In this document: positions 47,349 to 58,309 of the stretch, piece after piece
Layout of the letters: each line of letters opens with the position of its first letter
Position numbering within the stretch: the first letter of the stretch is position 1
Origin: Centrapalus pauciflorus
Lineage: Eukaryota; Streptophyta; Magnoliopsida; Asterales; Asteraceae
Reading direction: 5' to 3'
Assembly (NCBI GenBank): GCA_020465985.1
Contig: JAANYP010000383.1
Coordinates: forward strand, 888,734-952,733
Length of the DNA: 64,000 bases
Translations under genes and position numbers: made by a program
The notes under the pieces: generated by a model
Told to the model about the DNA's origin: nothing
Database searches by the model: none
Seen by the model: the letters and a program-made list of their open reading frames with translations, nothing else

Positions 47349-47809
47349 TAATCAACAAGATAAACAAAAATCTACTTAATTAAGTAAAGTTTTTAACCTT
47401 ATGATTAAGGGATGATTTGATGTCCCTTCACGTATAGTAATAAGTTGTGTGGGTTTAATCTTGTTTTCTCTAACTTCTTCATTTAAAGAAAAAAGGAATG
47501 AAGACAATGAATGAAAAAGAAATGAAACTATTTACATTAAAGTTTATAACATTTTGCAATATAGCATAAAGATTAACGAAAGATGTCTAACTATTTTGTT
47601 TTACTTAAAATCATTAGCAATTAATTGATCTTATAATACAATATTTTCAGTTAAATATAGGTATGCAATCTCAGTTTAAAACTCCAAAATAACAAATGAC
47701 ATGTTAAGCCGTGTGATCCTCCGTTAATCAAGCTTACTTCGACTTAAGGGTTCAAGATTTGAAACATATAATTTGTTTCTTGAAAAATACCATATCATCA
47801 TAACTAACC

Positions 47810-47998
47810 ATGGACATCAAACACAAACACCTCCATAAGGCACTAACCTTATTATCATCGTCGTTGTCAACATTACTGGAAAAAGCGCTGCAATTATTTG
47901 CAAGTAAAATAATACGATCTCTTTTAAGGGACGACGAAGCTATTGTTGAATATATACATACTGAGCGATCACTCGTTGGAGATAAGTTTGAAGTTTAG
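47810..47998 (+). CDS. Short ORF of unknown status (62 aa)
   Basis: It encodes a Leu/Ser-rich N-terminal half (LHKALTLLSSSLSTLLEKAL) and a charged C-terminal half (RDDEAIVEYIHTERSLVGDK). It could be a fragment of a gene on the + strand. No promoter or family was recognised. Confidence 0.15.
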   Translation: MDIKHKHLHKALTLLSSSLSTLLEKALQLFASKIIRSLLRDDEAIVEYIHTERSLVGDKFEV

Positions 47999-48165
47999 AT
48001 GATGATGGTTTTTACTAGCAACACTAAAGTGATTGGGTTGTTTGTTTCATTCTTGCCACTCTGCGATCAAAGTCGTTGGATGATAATGATTGGTGTCTGG
48101 TGACGATTCATCCAATGGGACCGGGCTTGGCTTGACAATTATGTGGTGACAATATTACATATTAA

Positions 48166-49213
<1,048 letters not shown>

Positions 49214-49689
49214 GTATGTATAATTGGTGTTCTGTCATGTTTTGAAAGGGAACTATACTAAGTTTTATGTCCAAGAGATTATGTATATACATATGTGAAA
49301 TGTCTTGGATATGTGTGTGTCGATGATTGATTATGTTTGAAGATACCTAAAGATTTAGTGACATTTGAGAGAAAAAATATCGACGAGTTATATTTACATA
49401 AACACAACTAACAAAAATTATATATATAAATGTCATCAATAATATAATAAAAATTATAATTAATAAGGAATATGAACTTTAAATAAATGAGTAAAGAAAA
49501 TATAAAACTTTAATTAAAATAAAAGTTAAATTTTAAATAAAATACGAACAACAGTAAATGTAAATAAAATATTAAAAAATAAGTATATTTATGGATAAAA
49601 TAAGTGTGTTGATAATGAATTACGTATATCTATAAACAATATAATTATAAAGATAAATAAAATAAAATAAAATAAATGTTGGACTATAA

Positions 49690-49900
49690 ATGGGTAAATA
49701 ATAAAACCATAGGGACTAAAAGTGTCACAGTGAAAAGAATAAAAATGTAATTCTTAAAAATTTAACGGTTGTGTCATCAAACTTAACGGATGAGGGACTA
49801 AAAGTGAACAAAATTAACAAAATAAGAATGAAATTTGGTCTTATTAAGGTTGGGGGACTGAATACGGGTAAACCATCAAACCAGATGGACGAAAAATGTC
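49690..49900. repeat. Mutator-type terminal-repeat-like fragment
   Basis: It has phrases such as 'agggactaaaagtg' (twice) and 'gttgggggactgaatacggg', the style of degenerate terminal repeats also seen at the window start. No partner arm was found. Confidence 0.3.
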
Positions 49901-51059
49901 TTTTACTCAAAAAACTATAAAAGGAGTTTTTCATTGTATTAACTAAGTAGTCCATCCTTATGGTTGCACAACAATTTCATGCCTTATTACTAAAGGAATT
50001 TACAATTCCAATGTTCAGATATCAAAAATCTTAAATTACAAACTAGTCTTTCCTTACTCCTAAACTACTCATTTGCCTCAAGTGAGACTTTAGAACTTAC
50101 ATTTACCATCTAAATTCCAACTTGTCTCCGACGGGAATCTAACCCATGGCCTCACACTTGACTATATACTTTAAATAAACCAATCTATCTATCTATTCTA
50201 TTAAAAGAGTAATAGATTGTCACTTGACACTTAATTAGATTGCCACTTGGTGTAGCATTCATTTGATACGTGTAATTTATAACTGGTTCATTAAATAATT
50301 AATTTCAATTATTTATAGTTACTATTTTTTTAGGGATTCTGTTAACAACTATAGGTCAATCGAATATCTTTTTAGTGGTTAATATACAATACTTGTAAAA
50401 TTAAAATTTCAATATCTATAGATTGATATTAATTATTAATGAAGCTAATAAATTGTTATATCTTAATTGTGTATTGTTATTAATTATAAATAAAGCTATG
50501 AATTTTACATGTTTTATCCATTCGTTATACGTATATAATCTATAATATTTAAACTTAATATTGAGTCACATCTCTTTCATAATATTTCAAAATTTTATAC
50601 CATTTATTATTGAATTCTACAATTATTCTAATATTTATAAACATACTTATTATTGAAACAAATGTATATATTGTATGGGTAAAGCCAAAATATCTTATAG
50701 GGAACCAAACCAATCTATTTCAGCAACAGCCACTGGCAGGGCAATATATTATTTTTACATCCCCACCTCTTTAAACTTGATTGTTTTACATTGATCTTGA
50801 TGATCAAATTTCTTATGACAGCTCCTAATCTGATCATCCAAATCTAATTATTTTGACCCCAGATCATCATCGAGCTTGCCTTATCCAATTTACCCAAACA
50901 TTTAAACTTGATTGTTGCAACTTCAAAAGCAATAATTAGTTTAATCTATCTTCCAAATGCCCCCCTAAGAGCCTAAGAGGCCAACCAAAAGAGGAGATCT
51001 AGACATGCCCACCTCGTTGAGCTCGATGTATCAGAACTTGTTCTAACATGTTCATAAAC

Positions 51060-52949
51060 TCATTGTATCCGTCGGATCATAGGGAAAAGGGTATTGTCGT
51101 CAGGACTAATGCCTTTACTGACCATGTCTTTGAGGAGTTCTTCTGCTTGATGTCCTTCCTTATTATTGCATAACCCTTGTATAAGAGCATTGTATGTCAG
51201 CAGCGTGGGACCGAAACCACTACGTATCATAACATCACGAACACTTAAGGCCTCCTTCATATCGCCTTTCTTACTATACCCACTAATAAGAGTGTTGAAA
51301 GTCACAAGATCCGGTTTAATCCCTCTACTCTTCATCTCCTCGAAAACCTTAACAGCTTCTTCAACTCTTCCCTCCCTACAATGCCCCTGCATCAGAGTGT
51401 TGTATGTCACTTCATCGGGAAAAACCTTCAACCTATCCATCTCCTTAAAAAGTACACAAGCCCGTTTCATGTTTTTGTTCGCACAGTGACCATTGATTAA
51501 GGCATTAAACATCACGATATCTGGTAACACCCCTCTCTTGATGATCTTCTCAAACAAGTTATCTGCTTCAGTCATTCTGTTTCGCTTGCTCAATACATTT
51601 ATAAGGGAAGTGTAGGTTACATGTGTGGGCTGGATTCCTTTATTTATCATCTCATCATGGATGTTAAAGGCCTTTTGGACATCGCCGCACCTGCAATATC
51701 CATTGATCAAGATATTATACGTAATGGCATCTGGAACCAATTGTTCTGCTCTCATTTCTTCCATCATATACTCAGCTTCCAACTTCTTACCTTCAAAAAC
51801 CAAAGCATGGATTATCAAATTGTATGTAGATACAGATAACCGTACGCCCTTCTTAACCATCTTATCCCTATAAAGAAATGCCATTTCAAGATTCCCGTTG
51901 TTGCAATACCCATCTATCAAAGCATTATAAGTTACAGCATCTGGAACTAACCCATATTCCTCCATCCTACCCAGAAGTTCTGAAGCCTCGTTTAACCTTC
52001 CGACTTTACACATACAGCTTACAAGTGCTCCATAACTATATTTATCAGGATGAATGCCTTTTGCTTTCATTCCTTTAAATACCTTCTGAGCACCATCAAG
52101 ATCCCTCTTCATACAATACCCATTGATTATCGTATTGTAAGCAACCAAATTCGGTTTCAACCCCAATGCCTCCATGTCCCCAATGAACTCCTTCGCCTTC
52201 TTTAACTTCCCTTCTTTACACAACACATTGACCATTATGTTATAAGTGTAGGTATTCAAAACAATCTTTAATCTAAACATCTCAGCAAACAAAACCCATG
52301 CACTCTGTGTATGGTTCAATCTAAGAAACAAGCTTAACATATTATTACATGTCTGGATCTTAGGCAACACCCCATTCTGTTTCAATAAGTAAAAACACTT
52401 AAACGCCTCGTCAGCTTTCTTCAATTCACAAAAACCCCTGATCCACAAATCAAACATCATTGTGCTTGATATGTCTAACCGCTCACGGGCATTAACTAGC
52501 CCGTCAAACACATCTTTATAGCTAAACCTGCCTGAACTAATTACTGTTTTGATGAATTGTAAAGATAATTTATGGGATGGTAGCTGACAGATTATGGCGA
52601 TGGATAGAGAATAACATTCAAGATCGGTATTACTCGGGTTTAAATATTCGGTGAACTTGAGGATGTGGGTAGGGAATGCCCGGAGGTTGTAGAGGGTGGT
52701 GGAGATTGTGGAGGGTGTGAGGGTGTCTGATACACGTTCGATGAAATGCCACTGAGAACAAGAGATGGAATTCTGAAGAGACTGAGGGGTTACAGGTGGC
52801 TCGTGTGTGGGTTTAGTGATGGAACATTTGGTTTCACAAGTTGAAAGCGAAGAAAAGCGTGGGGAGCACTGACCTTGAGTAGAGCCGAAAATAGTGGTGG
52901 AATTGACGTGGTGTAATACACTGAAATGGAAGAACTTGCAGGGTTTCAT
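51060..52949 (-). CDS. P-class pentatricopeptide repeat protein, 13 repeats
   Basis: An intronless ORF of 629 aa. The N-terminus (Ser/Thr/His-rich, few acids) fits an organelle, probably mitochondrial, targeting peptide. Residues 163-617 divide exactly into thirteen 35-residue PPR motifs (pattern xxTYNxLIxGYC...A...EM...G..PD), with a 12-residue tail and no E, DYW or SMR domain. P-class proteins bind organelle RNA and act in processing, stability or translation. It resembles Arabidopsis At2g15630-like proteins in layout, but that match is from memory. Residues 5 and 35 of successive repeats suggest a pyrimidine-rich target (see findings). Confidence 0.93.
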   Translation of the reverse strand: MKPCKFFHFSVLHHVNSTTIFGSTQGQCSPRFSSLSTCETKCSITKPTHEPPVTPQSLQNSISCSQWHFIERVSDTLTPSTISTTLYNLRAFPTHILKFTEYLNPSNTDLECYSLSIAIICQLPSHKLSLQFIKTVISSGRFSYKDVFDGLVNARERLDISSTMMFDLWIRGFCELKKADEAFKCFYLLKQNGVLPKIQTCNNMLSLFLRLNHTQSAWVLFAEMFRLKIVLNTYTYNIMVNVLCKEGKLKKAKEFIGDMEALGLKPNLVAYNTIINGYCMKRDLDGAQKVFKGMKAKGIHPDKYSYGALVSCMCKVGRLNEASELLGRMEEYGLVPDAVTYNALIDGYCNNGNLEMAFLYRDKMVKKGVRLSVSTYNLIIHALVFEGKKLEAEYMMEEMRAEQLVPDAITYNILINGYCRCGDVQKAFNIHDEMINKGIQPTHVTYTSLINVLSKRNRMTEADNLFEKIIKRGVLPDIVMFNALINGHCANKNMKRACVLFKEMDRLKVFPDEVTYNTLMQGHCREGRVEEAVKVFEEMKSRGIKPDLVTFNTLISGYSKKGDMKEALSVRDVMIRSGFGPTLLTYNALIQGLCNNKEGHQAEELLKDMVSKGISPDDNTLFPMIRRIQ

Positions 52950-53705
52950 GACGTAGTGCAGGAAGTCAGAAGTTTTTTTTTTTCTGGTAATTCGCAGGGA
53001 CAGAGAGAGTAAAGAGCCGATTAGATCCTGTAAAGTCTAAATGGGTTACATCAACTTAAAGACCCTAATTTAATACCGAAAATTTGAATGCAGGCGAGAA
53101 GAAACCCTGGCTTCGAACGAACAACTTCAAACAGACAGGAACAGAGCCTCGCGAGGTCATGGATTACGTGGTTCCAGATCCAAATCCAACAAATCAGAAA
53201 CCGTCCTTCGTCTCTCTCTTCCTGGCAACCATACAATTGAATTTAGGTTACAAATAACTGAACTTTCGACCATCTGATTCTTCTGATTTTCGGGTTTATT
53301 ATGAAATAAATCAACATGTTTTCATATTTTTTGCGTTTTCGTCGTTATTTTTTTTCATAAAAGTCATTAAGTTAATTTTTTTTTGGTTTAGTGAAAAAAT
53401 GAATATTAGAACCCGGTTTTTCAGTATTTAAAACACCGGTTTAATAATTAAAACCGGAGTCTAATAATCAAATTTCACAAAACTAAAAAAAATAACATTG
53501 AGAGACGAAAACGCAAAAACCGTGAAAACATGTTGGTTTTTTTATAATATTATATTAAACAAACCACCATCAACCTACATTTTTCTTTGTCTACAACATT
53601 TGCTCATTATCTGTTATAAGGTGCTATTCTTTTGCATAAGTGATAAGTAGCTAAAAGTTGATTGCATGATTGATAAGTGATTGGCGCGGATTATTGAATT
53701 AATAA
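52950..53705. other. PPR promoter side and spacer
   Basis: The PPR 5' flank is followed by AT-rich sequence. No other gene was recognised. The 61-codon minus ORF at 53051-53236 is upstream of the PPR start on the same strand and could at most be an upstream ORF. Confidence 0.4.
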
Positions 53706-54876
53706 GGTGATGTTTGATTGCATAAGAGGTTAATTGTCTGATGTCTGATTCCACTTCTGATTGATGAGAGGTGGTCCTGATAAGATACTAAGATCTGATA
53801 AGAGAATTCAATAAGTCTGTTTGTTTTATAAATTATTTGATTCTGTTATTTTTATTAATTTTACATATTAATTCCCAAAACCAAACATCATTGATTAAAG
53901 TCAAATATCAAGTAAGAATAATATCATTGAATCAAAGTGATCTATGTAAACATTTAATATCATTCAAATAACATTAACAAGATTTAAGTAAGAAACCAAT
54001 TCAAGTTTATAAGTTATAATCAAGTAACATAAATGCATTCAATAAACATATAACCAACATGCTTTCAAGAATCAAATAACAATTAAAGTTTATAAGTTAT
54101 AATCAAGTTTATAAGGTTACGTTTATTAGCTTCCAAATAACTTAAGTTTATAAGTTAGATATGTTATTGAAAAATAATAAATTTTATCAAAAAGTGTTGG
54201 AATATTTCTCGTTATAATATATATGGTAAGAGGTAGGGTAGGGGTGGGGTAAATAGGGTAGGGTAATGGTGTAGGGGTAGGGTGGGTAGGTTGAGGGGTA
54301 AGGTGGGTGGGGATGGGTAGATTTGAGGGGTAGGGTAGAGGTGAGTTGGGTAGGTTTGAGGGGTAGGGGTGGGAAGAGATAGAGGTAGGGTGGGGTGGGA
54401 TAAGGAGGGGTGAGGTGGGGTGGGTAGGTTTGATGGGTTAGTGTAGGGGTGGGGTAGAGTGGGATAGGGTAAGTATGGGAGTGGGGTGGGTAGGATTAAG
54501 GGTGGAGATGGGGATGGGGTGGTATAAGTAAGTTAAGGGTAGTTAGGGTAGGGTGAGATTAGGTGGTTGAGGGTAGGGTATGTTGAGGGTGGAGTGGGGT
54601 AGGGGTAGGGGTAGGGGGTTTAGGATAGGGTAGGGTGGGTGAGGTAAGGTTTGGGGTAAAGGTAAGGGTAGGGTAGGGTGGGGTGGGAGAGACGTGTTTT
54701 TTTTTTGTGTGATAAGTGGTGATAAGTAGCATATCAAAGTCTTATCATGATAAGACATGATAAGAGAATTTTGACTCTTATGTCTTCTGCATATCAAACG
54801 CACTTATCAGTATTTCCTCTTACCGAATAAGAGGTTACCTCTGACAAGAGTCTGATAAGTGGCTATCAAACACCCC
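53706..54876. mobile_element. Tourist-like element carrying a cytosine-free G-rich block
   Basis: The left end GGTGATGTTTGATTGC and the reverse complement of the right end, GGGGTGTTTGATAGCC, form inverted repeats, with TAA on both sides (53703-53705 and 54877-54879). Sub-terminal parts repeat 'gataagtgg' and 'cttatcag' motifs. At 1171 bp it is longer than its relatives because of the G-rich block at 54211-54692. No transposase. Confidence 0.7.
54211..54692 (+). repeat. G-rich minisatellite with no C on the + strand
   Basis: 482 consecutive bases contain no cytosine on the + strand by direct reading. The bulk (from about 54226) consists of variable units of the GGGTA/GGGGT/GGGTGG type, related to but not matching the plant telomere repeat TTTAGGG. 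Runs of three to five G occur dozens of times at short spacing, so G-quadruplexes are likely on this strand. Confidence 0.85.
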
Positions 54877-54879
54877 TAA

Positions 54880-56056
54880 GTCTTCTTTTATATGCTAAAT
54901 CTGTATTAAAATTTTTAATATTTAAAATATTAGTTCAAATTAATAAATAATATAAACATGAAAACTATATACAAAATCTATTTATATACAATCGTTTAAA
55001 TAGAAGGCATAAAATGCACTCAAAGAAGAAACATATACTTCAAAATCATCCAAACTTTTGACCATGTTTGCAAGATAGCATCTCATATGTCTTCGATGGT
55101 AGGATGGCAGCTAAACCACGATCATTAGGTTGGGTCACGAGTCCTCTTTAGTGGTAATATGTGACATCAACGAATTCAAAAGCCAAACCGTTCAAATCCT
55201 AATAACATATAATTCACAACTATTAATTATACGGTTATACCAAAATCAATGCAACAAAGTTTCATCATGCGTAATATGTTACACAATTTTTAATGATTGA
55301 GGAACACACAGAAAAATGGTGAACACACCTCTGCAATCAAGAATCAAAAAGCACACACATATTCGATAAACCCAATTAGAGAAATCAATGACCAAATAGG
55401 CAACTAAATCAAGAAATCTTCTTTTTTAATTTTCTTTTAATTTCTTCTTTCTTTTTCATTTATCAGAGCAGCAAAAAGGTAATTACATCAATATTAATTA
55501 ATAATTGATAAAAATCTAGTTGAGGAAGAAAAATCATCAAACCTCTATTTTGTTACCACGACGCTGCAACAATAGGAGAGGGATGATGCTAGGAGGACGA
55601 CAATGCTAGGAGCACAGGGACGGTGGCAGCAGGGGGTGGACAGAAATAAGACGACGTAGAAGTAGCCATCGAGTGAAGGGGGTGAAAAAGTAGTGAGGCG
55701 TGAAGGATAACGCAGGTAAGAACGAACCAGGGAGGCCGCCGCAGGCAAGGAAGAAAGAAAGAGTGGCCGGCGACAAAGCAGTTGCCGCTGATGGAGTAAT
55801 GGTTGCAGTAGAGGAGTGTCGCAGAGGATGGGGCAAAAGAGCAGCAAGGGCCAAGGGGAGATTGGAGTCCCTGGTTGCGGTGGTCTCTGGTGGCAGAGGC
55901 GGTCTAGGGCGGCGACGGCGGTCGAAGAAGTGAAGGGGAGAACGGTTTGCGTGAGGGACGAGGGAGGAGAAGAAGAGGGTGAAGGGGAGAGGGGCGGGGG
56001 TCTGCGTGAGGGACGATGGAGGAGAAAAGTGAAGGCGTGTATTATGTTCACAATCA
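54880..56056. other. Spacer with a GC-rich island
   Basis: About 54880-55540 is AT-rich and empty by eye. About 55550-56050 is unusually GC-rich for the window. Its minus-strand ORFs (168 and 156 codons, overlapping frames) are Pro/Ser/Leu-rich and low-complexity. A short motif, the complement of 'gcgtgagggacga', occurs twice. I see no gene family; it may be cargo of a transposon or a decayed gene. Confidence 0.4.
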
Positions 56057-56797
56057 GTCACGGTGTTTGTTTTCAACCAACAGGGCTCCGAATTAGGTCT
56101 GAAGTCTGAATTTCAGATCTTAACATAATTTGTATTGTTTGTTTAAATTTAGACTTAAGAGATTACAACCTCTGAATTTTAAGAGAACAAGATTAGTCTG
56201 AATTAAATTCAGAGCCTCTTAATTTCAGACTTTAAGACCTCCTTTTAATTTCAGACATGATTTTCAGACTTCAGACATTTAGGCCTTGTTTGTTTTTAGT
56301 TAAGAGGGTCTTAATAACCTCTGAAGTCTAAACTTCAGATCTATAAAGAAATAAGATTGTTTGTTTAGATTTAGAGTTTAGAGGTTACAATCTCTAGATT
56401 TACCTCTTAAAATTAAGAGGTTAAATTTTGGCTGAAAAAAAATAAGAGGATAATTTCTCTCTCCTGCATTCAAGTTACAACCCTAATTCTAATTTTAAAA
56501 TATTTATCATTATTAATTATTTAATTTTAATTTTGTTTATTTAAATTAATTAATTATAAGATATAACTTATTAGATATAATATTTTGAAGTAATATTTTT
56601 CATATGTTTCATATTACGAAACAAACAATCTTAAGACTACCTATTAATTTCAGATTTCAGATCTTAAGACCACCTCTTAATTTCAGATTTCAGAGCTTAA
56701 GACCACATCTTAATTTCAGATGTGGTTTTCAGACTTCAGACATTTAACATCTTAAAAAACAAATGCCACCTTAACCTCTTAAAAAACAAATACCACC
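56057..56797. mobile_element. Older Tourist-like MITE, interrupted by a younger copy
   Basis: The left part (from about 56057, ggtgtttgttttcaa) and the right remnant (56774-56797, acctcttaaaaaacaaataccacc) belong to one element, split by the insertion at 56282-56770. Removing the insert rejoins 'cagacattta' to 'acctctta', matching the same junction inside the younger copy. The left edge is approximate. Confidence 0.5.
56282..56770. mobile_element. Younger Tourist-like MITE nested in its own family
   Basis: It begins GGCCTTGTTTGTTTTTAG and ends with the complement-type end aaaaaacaaatgccacc. TTA flanks both sides (56279-56281 and 56771-56773). It is 489 bp and non-coding, with repeated 'cagacttcagaca' and 'cttaatttcaga' motifs. 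Confidence 0.7.
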
Positions 56798-56819
56798 TTA
56801 TATTAACCATCGGCCACCA

Positions 56820-57000
56820 AGTTCTACGGGTTTGGGGAGGGTTATTACCGGGTTCGATCGAGGCGGATTTTGGGGTTTTCCCTTCGGTTGAACTAATCTA
56901 ACTATGATGATTTTAATCTAACTAAAAGATTGTGGTGGGAATCGAATCAGGATATGTCGGCATTTGGACCTAGGCGATAACCACCACACCAGCCGTTCAA
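56820..57000 (-). mobile_element. Possible tRNA-derived SINE fragment
   Basis: Read on the minus strand from about 57000 it starts 'ggctggtgtggtggttatcg', resembling a pol III A box, and about 45 bases later has 'tgattcgattccca', resembling a B box. The rest is non-coding, with a second GGTTCGATC-type word on the + strand near 56840. No target duplication was identified. Confidence 0.35.
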
Positions 57001-58309
57001 AAAAAAGTTACTTATATTAAAAAAAACCCAATCACTTGCCGAACAAGTGAAAGTGCCCAATAAGTACTTATAGGTGGCAAAAGAACATCTCCCAAGCCTT
57101 CGTTTGTTTATATTTGTCTGTGATCGTTTATAAAGTTTTCTAATAAACATACTTCTATCTGTAGCTATAATAATTAATAAATCTATTATAATTATTTTTT
57201 AAATAATACATTAATGTGTAAATGTAATTTGAATATTACTATAAGTATTGTCATGTGTGTTAATATTGCCTTCAATAAGTATTTTTAACTGAACCTTTTT
57301 TCATTTATTTTCGATTTTGTGTTCAACGAATAAGAACATTGTCGATTTCTTAAGGGAAGTCACGTAAATATAAAATTCTTGTGTTATTTATATTTGTGTT
57401 CGTTCGTTTGTTCGGTTAAAATTAAACAAACGAACATGTACATGCTACGTGTGTGTTTGTTCGATTCATTTACTTAGTGATAGTTAAAGAAAAATTGAAA
57501 AACTAATGTCTGTAATGATAAAAAAAAGTAAAAAATGATATGTTGTATTAATATAAAGTACAAGGGTCCTAAAACTATCAGTGAGATAGACGATCTGATC
57601 ATATTGGTTGGATAACTTGTGTGTTCTTTCAGGATCAATAAACATGGAAATATGAGAATCTAATAAACATTTTACGAAACAAACAAATCAAAAACCTTCA
57701 TAGAAAAAACTTGATCAAGAATCAAGATCAAAACTTTATGAGAACCACTTCATTTGAGAATAGGAAAACATTAATCTTTAAAAGAGACAAATCAAGGATA
57801 AAATAAAAAAATAGCTTGATTACTGATTTTATGATATTACAATCTTGATTAACAAATAAATCGATTTTTAGTAGGATCTTTTACGCCGAGTGATTTTACA
57901 AGGAGGGAAATCCTTCCCAGTTTCAATCCATCGGGTTTTTGGAAGATTGAGAAAGCAAAAAGTAGAAGCTTGTAACCATGTCTTCCATGCTAGAAAAGGT
58001 TTTTTTTTTAGTTAGTCGCCTCATCGGAAAACTCTTCTTCCATTCAATACGACTCGTAAAGCTAGCCAATCGAGCCACAAACATAATTACAAAACTGCAG
58101 TTGAAATGATACATTCAAACCATATATTGTCTCGTTTTTCTATGCACATTCTAACTACACATTTTTGTACAATTAGAACGAGATCAGATAAAGAAGTTGA
58201 GAACATCTAGACCCCGAAGAAGAAACGTAACATTAGCCGTTTGGTAATCTAAGTGTGACAGTGGGCAGGAGACGAGTAAAATCTTCAGTGGAAAGACGAG
58301 TCTGGGAAT
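57001..58309. other. Spacer and 3' flank of the sorting nexin gene
   Basis: AT-rich, with no exon supported. The 63-codon minus ORF at 57923-58114 lies downstream of the nexin stop, probably in or beyond its 3' UTR, and has no family features. Confidence 0.4.

Noticed and set aside
54226..54692. Interstitial telomere
   Set aside because: The units vary (GGGTA, GGGGT, GGGTGG) and the plant telomere repeat TTTAGGG does not occur in tandem, so a G-rich minisatellite is the safer name.
55545..56076. 168-aa and 156-aa Pro/Ser/Leu-rich ORFs as genes
   Set aside because: Two overlapping frames are open because of GC-rich low-complexity sequence. Neither shows a domain.
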